Positions 24,116 through 34,663 of a stretch of 64,000 nucleotides of DNA are shown in pieces. A model generated the notes under the pieces. It had not been told where the DNA came from. It did no database searches and was given only the letters and a program-made list of their open reading frames with translations. Source of the DNA: Comamonas thiooxydans (GTDB lineage Bacteria > Pseudomonadota > Gammaproteobacteria > Burkholderiales > Burkholderiaceae_C). The first letter of the stretch is position 1. Every line of letters starts with the position of its first letter. The DNA lies in NCBI RefSeq assembly GCF_002157685.2, contig NZ_AP026738.1, positions 5,704,001 to 5,768,000 of the forward strand, read 5' to 3'. The position numbers and the translations under genes are program-made.

Positions 24116-24943
24116 CTATTGCGCTCCTGCCCTTGCGTCGGTCTGAATCCCGGTGGCCAGCAGTGCCATCGCATCACCGGGCACCAGGGCCTCGGGCTGA
24201 CTCGCGCGCCAGCCCGACCAGAGCAGGCTTGCCCCAGACAGAATCAGCAGGCCGCAGACCAGCCATTCCACCAGCCTTTTGGGCCAGGCAGGCGGATGTC
24301 TGGCACTCCACCAGGTCACGCCCGTGACGACAGGAAAGGCCAGCGCCGTCCAGCCCATGACCGCCCAGTTCAGCTGCCCCTCCACAGCCACCATGGCAGC
24401 GCGCAGCAAGGAGCAGGAGACAAACATGGCAAACAGGCAGTGGCGCACCAGCATGCGATCCAGCGGCTGACGGTAGAGGTGATAGACCATGGGCGGGCCA
24501 GGTGTGGCAAACAAACCACCGAGCAGCCCCGACGACACGCCGGCCACCCACATGGAAACAGGGCCTGAAGGCTGGTCCAGCGCCTTCTTCTGCATCAGCA
24601 GCAACATGGCGCACAGCACGATCACCATGCCCAGCAGCATGCGCAGGCCGTTGAGCGTATTGCCGCTGAGCCAGTGCAGCAGCAGCACCCCGCCGACTAC
24701 GCCCAGCACACTGCTCATGAGCATGGGTTTGAGCATGGCCCAGTCCGGCTCGAAGCGGTAGGCGCGCATATAGCTGACGCCGTTGATGATGGACAGCAGA
24801 CAGGCCACATTGGCCGCATCGGCAATATTCATCAGGCCCGTGGCCCCTGCCACGCCGACAAAGATCAGCCCGAACGCGAAGCCCGTGAGGTTCTGGCAGA
24901 ACGCGGCCAGCCCCACCAGAGCCATGAAGAAAACGATTTGCAT
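24116..24943 (-). CDS. TSUP (TauE/SafE) family membrane transporter
   Basis: A 275-aa protein with about eight hydrophobic segments in two homologous halves. Each half starts with a similar LVGLAAFCQNLTGFAFGLIF- or WVAGVSSGLLGGLFATPGPPMV-type stretch, the pattern of the TauE/SafE sulfite/sulfoacetate exporters. MQIVFF is chosen over the upstream MWPSSGEC because a GGGTGAG lies close to it. Substrates of the family are sulfur-containing or organic anions; here none can be assigned. It is followed by pepP after 52 bp. A striking palindrome lies upstream. Confidence 0.85.
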   Translation of the reverse strand: MQIVFFMALVGLAAFCQNLTGFAFGLIFVGVAGATGLMNIADAANVACLLSIINGVSYMRAYRFEPDWAMLKPMLMSSVLGVVGGVLLLHWLSGNTLNGLRMLLGMVIVLCAMLLLMQKKALDQPSGPVSMWVAGVSSGLLGGLFATPGPPMVYHLYRQPLDRMLVRHCLFAMFVSCSLLRAAMVAVEGQLNWAVMGWTALAFPVVTGVTWWSARHPPAWPKRLVEWLVCGLLILSGASLLWSGWRASQPEALVPGDAMALLATGIQTDARAGAQ

Positions 24944-24973
24944 GCACTCACCCGATGACGGCCACAAGAGGAA

Positions 24974-25059
24974 CTGTGGATTTGCATCCGGTTGCGCCAG
25001 TCAGAAAAGTAAAAAGCATAGCAGATGCTTGCCATGGCAAGCATTCGTGCAATCCACAG
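24974..25059 (-). promoter_or_regulatory. Nested inverted repeats upstream of the TSUP transporter
   Basis: The outer arms CTGTGGATT (24974-24982) and AATCCACAG (25051-25059) enclose a perfect 20-bp palindrome at 25025-25044 (centre GCCATGGC). The palindrome lies 82 bp upstream of the transporter start. Together they look like a regulator-binding region or a leader structure. No matching regulator gene is adjacent. Confidence 0.5.
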
Positions 25060-25115
25060 AGAGGCGCCTCAACTCATAGCTTCGTGCGCATTGCCGGCAT
25101 GAGTTCCAAGGAAGT

Positions 25116-26144
25116 TTAGGGAGCAAGTATTTTGATCTGCTGCGCCGACCACTCGACCAGCTCGCCGCACTGAGCGTGCCAGCCTTGGGGCGCGAAATCC
25201 GGCCAGTGACAAAGCAGCTCGCGGGTTGGCACATCCCAGAGCCAGCCCTGCCCTTCACCCACCACCAGCAAGCGACCGTTCACGCAGTGCAGATACCGGG
25301 CGCGCGGCAAGCCGGGCATGGGCCAGAGTTGGCCCGCATGGCCCTCCTCGGGCACAGGCACATGGATATCGAAGATCACCACGCCAGGCGCATGCAGGCA
25401 GTCGCCAAAGCCATCGTCATCCCAGTTGCCCACGTTCCAGATCGCGACGCGCGAGTCATCCAGCCACACGCAAGGCTGGTCCCAGCCCTCGCCCTGGGCC
25501 AGCCGCTTGCGCGAGGAGCCGTCCTCGGACTCCCAGCGGTTGCCATCCAGCCAGGCGGGCAGCGACCACACGGCGGGAATGCCCACGGGCGCCCAAACCC
25601 AGCCGTCGTCCAGCAACCATTGCTGCGAAGGACTGGGCAGAAGACGGCCATGAAAATAGTCCAGATAGTGCGGCTGCTCGAATGCCAGCCCATCGCGCTC
25701 GGTCAGGTTCTCGCCCGTCGCGCAATCCATGGCATCGAGCCGATTCCACTGCGTGCGGTGAATCAGCACATCGCGGCCCTGATGCTGGACAAATGCGATG
25801 GAAAAAGGCACGGTCCTGGGGTGGTAGTCGCCCCCAAAAAGCTGCACGACGCGCTCGCCCGTACGCAAATTTACCAGCACGCCAAATGTGCCTCCATCAT
25901 CTGCAATCACCGCATAGTTGCCACTGAGCGCGCAATGTACTTTGAAGCCATGCGTCCAGTGCGGTGTAGGCGGTGTGGACTCTGGCAAATCCAGCTGCGC
26001 CAGTTGCTGGCTCCGGCCGCTTGGCAGCTTCAACGCATGCAGGCCGCCGTCCCGGGTCAGCAGCAGCAACTGGCCCCAGTCTGCCCGCGCGGTGCAGGCG
26101 TGGACGATGTGCGAGCCTTGCCAGTCGATGCTGCGTGCGCTCAT
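25116..26144 (-). CDS. Uncharacterised protein, possibly a beta-propeller
   Basis: A 342-aa soluble protein without signal peptide or membrane segments. It is rich in Trp and Asp and shows repeated blade-like stretches of strand, turn and 'DDGxxW' or 'DxxxG' (LLLLTRDGGLHALKL, ADDGGTFGVLVNL, LLDDGWVWAPV, DSRVAIWNVGNWDDDG, LLVVGEGQGWLWDV), which suggests a WD40/PQQ-like propeller. I do not recognise a named family. It starts 3 bp behind the murU stop, so the two genes are co-translated. A role linked to cell-wall sugar recycling is possible but unproven. Confidence 0.65.
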   Translation of the reverse strand: MSARSIDWQGSHIVHACTARADWGQLLLLTRDGGLHALKLPSGRSQQLAQLDLPESTPPTPHWTHGFKVHCALSGNYAVIADDGGTFGVLVNLRTGERVVQLFGGDYHPRTVPFSIAFVQHQGRDVLIHRTQWNRLDAMDCATGENLTERDGLAFEQPHYLDYFHGRLLPSPSQQWLLDDGWVWAPVGIPAVWSLPAWLDGNRWESEDGSSRKRLAQGEGWDQPCVWLDDSRVAIWNVGNWDDDGFGDCLHAPGVVIFDIHVPVPEEGHAGQLWPMPGLPRARYLHCVNGRLLVVGEGQGWLWDVPTRELLCHWPDFAPQGWHAQCGELVEWSAQQIKILAP

Positions 26145-26147
26145 GTC

Positions 26148-26915
26148 TCAGCCCCGATTGAGCTGGGCCAGTCGCTCGGGCGTGCCCACATCGACCCAGC
26201 GACCGGTGTAGAGCGAGGCCCCCACGCGGCCGTCCTGCATGGCGCGGCGCAGCAACGGGGCCAGCGGGGCACGCTGGCCTTCGGGGTTTCCGGGCTGCAC
26301 ATCGAACCACGGTGCTGCAAACAACTCGGCTTTCAACAGCGCAATCGTGCTGTAGGTGTAGCGTGGCCGCTCGTCGTCGGCAGGCAGATCCAGTGCCTTG
26401 CCGTCCTCGCTCAGACCAAAGTCGCCACGCGGATTGTGTCCAGGATTGGGCACCAGCCACAGGTGAGCCAGTTCATCGCTTTGCGCAAACGCCTGGGCAT
26501 CCTGCACCGCAAAGCTGAAATCCGGCGCATAGACATCACCTGCGGCCAGCCAGAAAACCCGGTCCAGCTGCGGCAGGGCGCGGCTGATTCCGCCCGCGGT
26601 TTCAAAGGCTTTCTCGGGTTCCGCCGAATAGGAAAGCGATAGCTTCGCGCTCGCACCCGCATCGGGCTGCGGCACGAATTCATCGCCGAAATACGCGGGA
26701 ATCTGCATCCCCAGCCAGCCGGTATTGATGACGGCCCGCGCCACGCCGGCAGCCAGCAGCGCCTGCATGTGCAACTGCAGCAGCGGCACGCCCTGCACCT
26801 TGAGCAACGGCTTTGGCGTGACATCTGTCAGCGGCCGCATGCGCTCGCCCCGGCCTGCGGCCAGCAGCATTGCAGGGGGTTGCACCAGGAGGGAAGCAGC
26901 GTTTTCTACAGTCAT
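26148..26915 (-). CDS. murU: N-acetylmuramate-1-phosphate uridylyltransferase-like nucleotidyltransferase
   Basis: A 255-aa sugar-nucleotide transferase. LLAAGRGERMRPLTDVTPKPLL is the nucleotide-binding signature and WLAAGDVYAPD contains the metal-binding Asp; GRWVDVGTPERL closes the domain. In peptidoglycan recycling MurU makes UDP-MurNAc from MurNAc-1-phosphate, and the length fits this better than RmlA or GalU. The open frame runs hundreds of codons upstream over the antisense of transketolase and is not real; MTVENAASL is the first sensible start, giving a short N-terminal extension. The companion kinase AmgK is not in the window. Confidence 0.82.
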   Translation of the reverse strand: MTVENAASLLVQPPAMLLAAGRGERMRPLTDVTPKPLLKVQGVPLLQLHMQALLAAGVARAVINTGWLGMQIPAYFGDEFVPQPDAGASAKLSLSYSAEPEKAFETAGGISRALPQLDRVFWLAAGDVYAPDFSFAVQDAQAFAQSDELAHLWLVPNPGHNPRGDFGLSEDGKALDLPADDERPRYTYSTIALLKAELFAAPWFDVQPGNPEGQRAPLAPLLRRAMQDGRVGASLYTGRWVDVGTPERLAQLNRG

Positions 26916-27068
26916 TGCAATCAGCTTTTCAACACGGTTTGAGGTGCGCAAGACACCTGTTTCTGGGGTTGCACTGTAGAGCATTGACCCGCATCCCGCC
27001 TGCGAAAATTGGGCCTCCATTAAAATGACGGGCTTAGCAGAATTACCCCTCCTTTTCGGAGCGCCCTG

Positions 27069-29117
27069 ATGGCCAACACTCAAAATATGGCGAATGCAAT
27101 CCGTGCACTCGCAATGGATGCCGTTCAACAAGCCAATTCCGGCCACCCCGGTGCCCCCATGGGCATGGCCGACATGGCCGTAGCGCTGTGGAGCCGCCAC
27201 CTCCAGCACAACCCCGTGAACCCTCACTGGGCCAATCGCGACCGCTTCATTCTGTCGAACGGTCACGGCTCCATGCTGATCTATGCGCTGCTGCACCTGA
27301 GCGGCTACGACCTGCCCATCGAAGAGCTGAAGAACTTCCGTCAGCTGCACAGCAAGACTGCCGGCCACCCCGAAGTGGGCATCACGGTTGGTGTGGAAAC
27401 CACCACCGGCCCTCTGGGCCAGGGCATCACCAATGCCGTGGGCTTTGCACTGGCTGAAAAGCTGCTGGCTGCCGAGTTCAACAAGGACAAGCACGAGATC
27501 GTCGATCACCACACTTATGTGTTCCTGGGTGATGGCTGCCTGATGGAAGGCATCTCGCATGAAGCCGCCGCCTTGGCCGGTGCCTGGAAGCTGAACAAGC
27601 TGATCGCCCTGTACGACGACAACGGCATCTCCATCGACGGCAAGGTAACCCCCTGGTTCATCGACAACACGCCCGAGCGCTTCGAAGCCTATGGCTGGAA
27701 CGTGATCCGCGCCGTGGACGGCCACAATGTGGACGCCCTGGACAAGGCCATCGCCGCCGCCAAGAAGAGCGCCGACAAGCCCACGCTGATCTGCTGCAAG
27801 ACCCATATCGGCAAGGGCTCGCCCAACCGTCAGGACACGGCCAAGGCCCACGGCGAACCTCTGGGCGCCGAAGAAATTGCACTGACCCGCGCTGCTCTGG
27901 GCTGGACCTACGGCCCCTTCGAGATCCCTGCCGAGGTCTACACCGACTGGAACGCCAAGGATCTGGGTACCAAGGCCGAAGCTGCCTGGAACGAAAAGTT
28001 CGCTGCCTACACGGCCGCCTTCCCCGAGCAAGCCGCCGAGTTCACGCGCCGCATGGCTGGCGATCTGCCCGCCAACTTCGGTGAAATCGCCGCCAAGATC
28101 GCCTCCGACGCCCATGACGCCGGCGCCACCGTGGCCAGCCGCAAGGCCAGCCAGCTGGCCCTGGAAGGCCTGACAGCCGCTCTGCCCGAGCTGCTGGGCG
28201 GCTCTGCCGACCTGACCGGCTCCAACCTGACCAACACCAAGTCCACTCCCTCTTTCCGCGTGGACGACAAGGGTGCCGTGGTCAAGACCGAAGAAGGCCA
28301 GATCGGCCGCCACATCAACTACGGTGTGCGCGAGTTCGGCATGGCCGCCATCATGAACGGTGTGGCGCTGCACGGCGGCTTCATCCCCTACGGCGGCACC
28401 TTCCTGACCTTCTCCGACTACAGCCGCAACGCCATCCGCATGGCGGCCCTGATGAAGCAGCGCGTGATCCACGTCTTCACGCACGACTCCATCGGCCTGG
28501 GCGAAGATGGCCCCACCCACCAGTCCATCGAGCACGCAGCCTCCCTGCGCCTGATTCCCGGTCTGGACGTGTGGCGCCCCGCCGACACCACCGAGACCGC
28601 CGTGGCCTGGACCGTGGCCCTGAGCCAGAAGAACAAGCCCACAGCCATGCTGCTGAGCCGCCAGAACCTGGCTTACTCGCCCAAGAGCGAAGATGCGCTG
28701 GACGACATCGCCTGCGGCGCCTATGTGCTCTCCGAGCCCAAGGACGTGGGCCTGAAGGGCAAGAAGGCCCAGGCCGTGATCATCGCCACCGGCTCCGAAG
28801 TGCAGCTGGCTCTGGCTGCCCAGAAGCAGCTGGCCGAACGCAAGATCGCCGTGCGCGTGGTCTCCATGCCCAGCACCACGACCTTCGACAAGCAGGATGT
28901 GAAGTACAAGAAGGCCGTGCTACCCGCCGGCCTGCCCCGCATCGCCGTGGAAATGGGTGTGACCGACTTCTGGTGGAAGTACGGCTGCGCCGCCGTGGTC
29001 GGCATCGACACCTACGGTGAGTCCGCCCCCGCAGGCGTGCTGTTCAAGCACTTCGGCTTCACCGCCGAGAATGTGGCCGACACCGTGCAGGTCGCCCTGC
29101 AGAACGCTGGCAAGTAA
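27069..29117 (+). CDS. tkt: Transketolase
   Basis: A 682-aa ThDP enzyme of the pentose phosphate and Calvin pathways that transfers two-carbon units between sugar phosphates. The N-terminal signature [18 protein letters not shown], ThDP-binding [13 protein letters not shown] and the middle-domain [10 protein letters not shown] are present. GGAG lies about 9 bp before the ATG. Length is normal. A terminator follows at 29122-29146 and gap is the next gene in the same direction. Codon usage is strongly GC-ending as expected for a highly expressed gene here. Confidence 0.96.
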   Translation: MANTQNMANAIRALAMDAVQQANSGHPGAPMGMADMAVALWSRHLQHNPVNPHWANRDRFILSNGHGSMLIYALLHLSGYDLPIEELKNFRQLHSKTAGHPEVGITVGVETTTGPLGQGITNAVGFALAEKLLAAEFNKDKHEIVDHHTYVFLGDGCLMEGISHEAAALAGAWKLNKLIALYDDNGISIDGKVTPWFIDNTPERFEAYGWNVIRAVDGHNVDALDKAIAAAKKSADKPTLICCKTHIGKGSPNRQDTAKAHGEPLGAEEIALTRAALGWTYGPFEIPAEVYTDWNAKDLGTKAEAAWNEKFAAYTAAFPEQAAEFTRRMAGDLPANFGEIAAKIASDAHDAGATVASRKASQLALEGLTAALPELLGGSADLTGSNLTNTKSTPSFRVDDKGAVVKTEEGQIGRHINYGVREFGMAAIMNGVALHGGFIPYGGTFLTFSDYSRNAIRMAALMKQRVIHVFTHDSIGLGEDGPTHQSIEHAASLRLIPGLDVWRPADTTETAVAWTVALSQKNKPTAMLLSRQNLAYSPKSEDALDDIACGAYVLSEPKDVGLKGKKAQAVIIATGSEVQLALAAQKQLAERKIAVRVVSMPSTTTFDKQDVKYKKAVLPAGLPRIAVEMGVTDFWWKYGCAAVVGIDTYGESAPAGVLFKHFGFTAENVADTVQVALQNAGK

Positions 29118-30257
<1,140 letters not shown>

Positions 30258-30283
30258 TCTTCACGATTACATGCCAAAACAGG

Positions 30284-30321
30284 CTCAATCGCTTATCAGA
30301 TAAGCGCTGACAGCTATCAAA
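30284..30321. repeat. Short AGCGCT...GCTATCA dispersed repeat behind gap
   Basis: Contains the inverted ATCGCTTATC-AGATAAGCG pair followed by CTGACAGCTATCAAA, nearly identical to the copies at 14521-14562 and 62637-62672. It is joined directly to the gap terminator. Confidence 0.7.
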
Positions 30322-30354
30322 AAGCCAGCATGGGACGCCATGCTGGCTTTTTTT
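30321..30354 (+). terminator. Terminator of gap
   Basis: A perfect 13-bp stem (AAAGCCAGCATGG with its complement, loop GACG) is followed by TTTT on the plus strand. Confidence 0.9.
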
Positions 30355-30466
30355 CGTCCCGCAAGACCGGAGCCGGCCGGAGCATGTCTCGGATACATTT
30401 GTAACAAGCAGCCACCACCAACGCCCAAGAGCATGAAGCGCTGCCACTTCCTCGGACAAGGCCGCC

Positions 30467-31969
30467 ATGTTTATTGCGATTCCTCTTGAGAACAAGCCTT
30501 CCTGGCGCTCCCCGCCCTGGATGACGGTGCTGCTCATCATCATCAACTGCGTGATCTTCTGGGGCTGGCAGGCGCCCGAGGAACAGGCCGTGGAAAAAGC
30601 GGCCCGGCAATATGCCCAGACCGCTTTGCCGACGCTGGAGCTGCCACCGTTCCTGGCCTATCTGGAGGAGCAGTCCGCCCAGGGCAGCAAGCGCTTCGAC
30701 CAGAAAACGCTGCAGGCTGTGCGCAAGCTCTATCAGCACAAGGCCTATGCCCAGCTCTATGCGCTGCTGTGGCAGGAGAAGAAATTCCGCCAGCGCCTGC
30801 TGGACGGCCAGATCATCACTGCCAGCCACCCGCGCCATGCGCAATGGCAAGCTGCACGTGCCGCCTTCACGCCCCATGAGCCGCGCGGCAGCTTTACCGA
30901 GCGCTGGTCCATAAGCTATGAGAGCGGCGCCGGCTGGCAGCCTCTGCAGGCCTTCACCTCCATCTTCCTGCACGGCAGCACCAGCCATCTGCTGGGCAAT
31001 ATGGTGTTTCTGTTCCTGTTCGGCTTCACCCTGGAGCTGGCTTTGGGAGCCTTCACCTATCTGGCCTTTTACGTGATCGGCGGCATCGGCGCCTCGCTGT
31101 TCGCGCTGCTGTTCTATGCCGGCATGGGCGGTTACGGCCTGGGAGCATCGGGTGCGATTTCGGCCCTCATGGCCATGTATGCGGTGATGTACCGCATGCG
31201 CCGCATCCGCTTCTTCTACATGCTGCTGTTCTACTTCAACTACGCGCGCTGGCCGGCCCTGATCATGCTGCCGGTCTGGATGGGCGTGGAGCTGGTCCAG
31301 CATCTGCTGGGTGGCAAGCAGGTGGCCTATATGGCGCACTTTGGCGGTCTGCTGACGGGTGCCCTGCTGATGTGGAGCTATATGCGTCTGCAGACCGTCT
31401 CGGCGCCGGTCAACGAAGAAGAGCAGGCACTGGCCGCCGCCCGGCCGCTGGCCGAAGCCGTGGCCCGTGCCCAGCGCCATACCGATGCACTGGAATTTGA
31501 CCGCGCCGCTCCGGCCTGGCGCGAAGCGGCGCGCCTGGCCCCCTCGGACCCGGCCATTCTGCGGGCCTGGTTTGAAAGCTCGCGCCATCAGCCCGCCAGC
31601 GAGGACTTCCATGCTGCGGCGCGACGCATCTTCAAGCTGCCGGCCACCACGGACGCCGAACGCCAGCTGCAACTGGTCAGCTACCGCAGCTATCAGCAGC
31701 GCGCACAGCCCGGCATGCGCATGAGCGCGGACACCATGCACGGCCTGGTGCGCAGCTTCGTGCGCCTGGGCGCCCTGCCCGAAGCCGAAAAGCTATGCCG
31801 CTCCCTGCACAAGCTGGCGGACCATCCCCAATGGCCGGCAAGCTTGCTGCTGCTGGTCAACGGCATGGCCCAGGCCGGACGCGTTCAGGAAGCCAAAGCC
31901 TGGCTGCCTGTGCTGCAGCAATCGGCGCCTGAAGAAGCTCTCACGCGTTGGCTGGCACAACAGCGCTAA
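30467..31969 (+). CDS. Rhomboid-family intramembrane serine protease with helical-repeat C-terminus
   Basis: A 500-aa protein. The rhomboid core spans about 20-310, with an insert before HGSTSHLLGNM (169-179). The active-site Ser228 (GASGAISALM) and His291 (YMAHFGGLLTG) form the rhomboid dyad. The last 190 residues are soluble, alanine- and leucine-rich and repeat-like (TPR type, for example ALPEAEKLCRSLHKLADHP). The enzyme cleaves membrane proteins within the bilayer; the tail may recruit partners. It is convergent with another protein of membrane-plus-helical-repeat layout, with 17 bp between the stop codons. Confidence 0.87.
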   Translation: MFIAIPLENKPSWRSPPWMTVLLIIINCVIFWGWQAPEEQAVEKAARQYAQTALPTLELPPFLAYLEEQSAQGSKRFDQKTLQAVRKLYQHKAYAQLYALLWQEKKFRQRLLDGQIITASHPRHAQWQAARAAFTPHEPRGSFTERWSISYESGAGWQPLQAFTSIFLHGSTSHLLGNMVFLFLFGFTLELALGAFTYLAFYVIGGIGASLFALLFYAGMGGYGLGASGAISALMAMYAVMYRMRRIRFFYMLLFYFNYARWPALIMLPVWMGVELVQHLLGGKQVAYMAHFGGLLTGALLMWSYMRLQTVSAPVNEEEQALAAARPLAEAVARAQRHTDALEFDRAAPAWREAARLAPSDPAILRAWFESSRHQPASEDFHAAARRIFKLPATTDAERQLQLVSYRSYQQRAQPGMRMSADTMHGLVRSFVRLGALPEAEKLCRSLHKLADHPQWPASLLLLVNGMAQAGRVQEAKAWLPVLQQSAPEEALTRWLAQQR

Positions 31970-31986
31970 CCAAGGCCTTGTCGCGC

Positions 31987-33321
31987 TCAGGCCTTGGCTT
32001 CCAGCTCCTGCAGCTCATCACGCAGCACCCACTGCGCTTCCTGGGTGCTCTCGTGCTCGGGAAAGAGCTGCTTCATGCGCATGTAAACGGCCACCCCCTG
32101 CATGGGCTGCTCCAGACCCTGCTTGTAGGCGCGCACCACCAACTCCAGCATGGACGGAATCAGACTGCTGCCGGCAAAGCGCTTCTCAAAATCCTTGGCC
32201 AGGATCAAAACATACCTGGGCTTGCCGGCCTTCCAGGCCTGCTGTGCCAGCTCGTAACTGAGCTGGGCCGAGTCGGGCTTGAAGTCCGGCTTGCGCTTGA
32301 CGCAGCTCACCCAGGCTTCCAGGGCCTCGCTGGCACGCTGCTGGGCGAGCAGCATGGGAATGAAACGCTGGCCCAGCTCCGCCAGGGCATCCGCGCGCTC
32401 GGTCAGCTTGAGCACCCGGAAGTAACGGCGGCAATCGGGCAGGCTCTCATAGTCCTCCCGCTGCCATTCGCGCGCCTGGTTCACGGCCTCGTCCATCTTG
32501 TTGTCCTGCACCAGCCTGGCCACCAGCGCATCGCGACGCCTGGCCTCCAGGGCCGCCGGATCGATCTGCACGGTCGCAGGCCCCTCGGGCGCCTGCACGG
32601 GATCGATATCCAGAGCGGCATGATGCTGGTACATGACATAGCCGATCATGGCCGCCATCACCCAGCTGAAATAAATCATCACAAAGCTCACCAGGGGCAG
32701 TACCAATCCGGGTGCCGCAACCTTGAGCAGCATCGCCAGAACCATGGGCGAGCCCTGCTGCAACAGAAACAGGAAAAAGCACAGCAGCAGATAGGACTTG
32801 CCGATACCGATAATCGTGGCCAGCAGCTCGAAGGGATTAACAGCCGAGCTCAGGCTATTGGTATTGATCAGCACCATCCAGGTAGCAGGAATCAGGAAGG
32901 CCACCAACAGATTGGCCACCACGCCCAAGGTCAGGCTGCGGGTCGCCATAAAGCCCACAAATATCCCGAAAACGACGAGTACCCCGAAGAATTTCCAGGG
33001 CAGCCATTTCCAGTCCTCATCGACCTGACTGGATCGGAAATCGGAGCTATGAGTAATTCCACGAGATGCGAGCGCCGAAACCTTGAATGCATAACGGCTG
33101 ACTGCCAGCATCAAGCCCAGACCCACAAACAAGATTCCAATCCACCCGAACATCAAGCCATAACTGCATGCCGACAACAGCAATGCATAGAGCAAAGGCT
33201 CGGTCTGCAGAGGAAACAGAAAAAAGCTATTGAGCTTTTGCCAGAACGGAGGGATTTTCCACTCGGAAGAATCACCTTTTTGGTGAACACCACGTATCGA
33301 ATTCAATGCCTGCTCTCCCAC
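31987..33321 (-). CDS. Uncharacterised membrane protein with helical-repeat C-terminus
   Basis: A 444-aa protein of no family I can name. About six hydrophobic helices occupy residues 35-240. A cytoplasmic-looking region of about 190 residues follows, with charged helices that look like TPR repeats (DEAVNQAREWQ, ASEALEAWVSC, QLSYELAQQAWKAGKPRYVL). The start is a GTG preceded by a weak AAACCGAGA, so it is uncertain. The layout (membrane part, then helical repeats) mirrors the convergent rhomboid gene, but the membrane part has no rhomboid motifs. The two may act in the same process; this is speculation. Confidence 0.7.
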   Translation of the reverse strand: MGEQALNSIRGVHQKGDSSEWKIPPFWQKLNSFFLFPLQTEPLLYALLLSACSYGLMFGWIGILFVGLGLMLAVSRYAFKVSALASRGITHSSDFRSSQVDEDWKWLPWKFFGVLVVFGIFVGFMATRSLTLGVVANLLVAFLIPATWMVLINTNSLSSAVNPFELLATIIGIGKSYLLLCFFLFLLQQGSPMVLAMLLKVAAPGLVLPLVSFVMIYFSWVMAAMIGYVMYQHHAALDIDPVQAPEGPATVQIDPAALEARRRDALVARLVQDNKMDEAVNQAREWQREDYESLPDCRRYFRVLKLTERADALAELGQRFIPMLLAQQRASEALEAWVSCVKRKPDFKPDSAQLSYELAQQAWKAGKPRYVLILAKDFEKRFAGSSLIPSMLELVVRAYKQGLEQPMQGVAVYMRMKQLFPEHESTQEAQWVLRDELQELEAKA

Positions 33322-33610
33322 TCTCGGTTTGATGAATCATCTGCAAGCACGCTTGCAGTGACCTAATCCGCTCCGGTATTGCCCGATTTTTCTTTGAAAT
33401 CGGGTCATTGCGGAATTCTGCGGTAGAAATTCGCCCTGAATCCAAATACCGATAAACAGCCGGCATATTGCTTTTTTCGCTTGCCAGAAACCCCGCAAAC
33501 GCTTTTGCAGCCGCGCTGGCTGGCCAAACCGCCTCGAACCGATAACGGATATGACTGCAAGGATTGCAGGCAGCGCTTAAAGTGGCCCAGGTTTTATGGA
33601 GAAGCAGCGA

Positions 33611-34027
33611 ATGATTCACAGCGCACACGCACAAAGCAGCCCCACCCCGTACCGCATCACTCTGACCGATGCCCAAGGCCATGTCTGGCATGCCGATGAA
33701 CCCGTGAATGATGGCGGTGCCGACACTGCACCCAACCCCATGCAGCTCATGCTCTCGGCCCTGGGAGCCTGCACGGCCATCACCCTGCATATGTACGCGG
33801 GTCGCAAGCAGTGGCCGCTAAGCCATGTCGATGTGGATCTGCAGCTCAACCCCGAAGGCAAGCCTGCGGACGCCAATCAGATCACGCGCAGCATCACCCT
33901 GCATGGCGAACTGGATGACGAGCAGCGCCAGCGCCTGCTGCAGATTGCCAATGCCTGCCCCGTGCACAAGCTGCTGGAAGGCAAGGTTTCCATCCCCACC
34001 GCCTTGACCGAAGCCGCACAGGTATGA
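33611..34027 (+). CDS. OsmC/Ohr-family protein
   Basis: A 138-aa protein of the OsmC superfamily, whose members reduce organic hydroperoxides through two cysteines. Cys54 lies in ALGACTAITLHMYA and Cys116 in ANACPVHKLLEG, the expected pair. The upstream ATG at 33596 is also open, but GGAGA about 9 bp before 33611 supports this start. It is monocistronic and is followed by a hairpin shared with the convergent small gene. The precise substrate is unknown; the closest subgroup by motif is the YhfA/OsmC-like type rather than classic Ohr. Confidence 0.87.
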   Translation: MIHSAHAQSSPTPYRITLTDAQGHVWHADEPVNDGGADTAPNPMQLMLSALGACTAITLHMYAGRKQWPLSHVDVDLQLNPEGKPADANQITRSITLHGELDDEQRQRLLQIANACPVHKLLEGKVSIPTALTEAAQV

Positions 34028-34093
34028 ACCCCCACTGCGAGGTGCTCGTCTCCTTAGGGATGGATGCCTTCATCTTGGGGACTGCCCGGCGAT

Positions 34094-34125
34094 AAAAAAA
34101 GCCCTGCAGTCACCGGCAGGGCTTT
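34094..34125. terminator. Terminator between the OsmC gene and the small convergent gene
   Basis: A 10-bp stem (AAAGCCCTGC / GCAGGGCTTT) with a run of A on its left serves the minus-strand gene that ends at 34149, and may also stop plus-strand transcripts. Confidence 0.7.
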
Positions 34126-34148
34126 GGTCGCTGTTGCGTGTAACTTGA

Positions 34149-34430
34149 TTACACCGTCACCTCCAGCGCACCCACTTCCACATAGTGTTCGAACTCGCGT
34201 TTGGCCAGAGATGCGGTTTCGGGCTGCTGGTCCTCTGGGTCGACCCAGGACAGCACGTAGCTTGCGATGGCGGTATCGACCTTCATCTCTATGCCCATGG
34301 GAATCTGCTCGGACGGACCATCTCCGACACGATGCTCCACCTTGCCCGTGACGCGAGCGGCAAAGTGCTCGGGATACAGCTGGATCTCGACTGCCGAGAT
34401 CTGGTTGCCTTGAGTGCTGTGTTCGTTCAT
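34149..34430 (-). CDS. Small uncharacterised protein
   Basis: A 93-aa acidic, soluble protein without signal peptide, cysteines or membrane segments. A perfect AGGAGG lies 8 bp before the ATG and a terminator follows, so it is a real and probably well-translated gene. I do not recognise the family. It contains beta-strand-like stretches (AVEIQLYPEHFAARVTG, HYVEVGALEVTV), which would fit a small barrel or an adaptor. It stands alone between OsmC (convergent) and pirin (divergent), so context gives no function. Confidence 0.75.
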   Translation of the reverse strand: MNEHSTQGNQISAVEIQLYPEHFAARVTGKVEHRVGDGPSEQIPMGIEMKVDTAIASYVLSWVDPEDQQPETASLAKREFEHYVEVGALEVTV

Positions 34431-34663
34431 GTTTATTCCTCCTGCAGTTGTTAGGTCGCTGCGCACGAATTGCGCCACGTGAAAGCCACTGCTAGCGGCC
34501 TACGCCTTTAACTTAGCCGACTCCTGGCGGAGCCCGTGTCAGCCTATTGGCTGAATCCTCACAGTGATGTAACTGCGTGCAAGGCGTTGCTGCATTCTGC
34601 CGTCTGATTGCGCGAATACCGCATATCCCTGACACTCGAATCCCCTCGCCGTCAGGATTTGTC

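Noticed and set aside
22651..24327. A 558-codon plus-strand frame opposite pepP
   Set aside because: Low-complexity His/Ala/Gly translation, while pepP shows all five metal ligands on the other strand.
26916..28535. Upstream extension of the murU frame over transketolase
   Set aside because: The extension lies antisense to most of tkt and has no domain; murU's family start is at about 26915.
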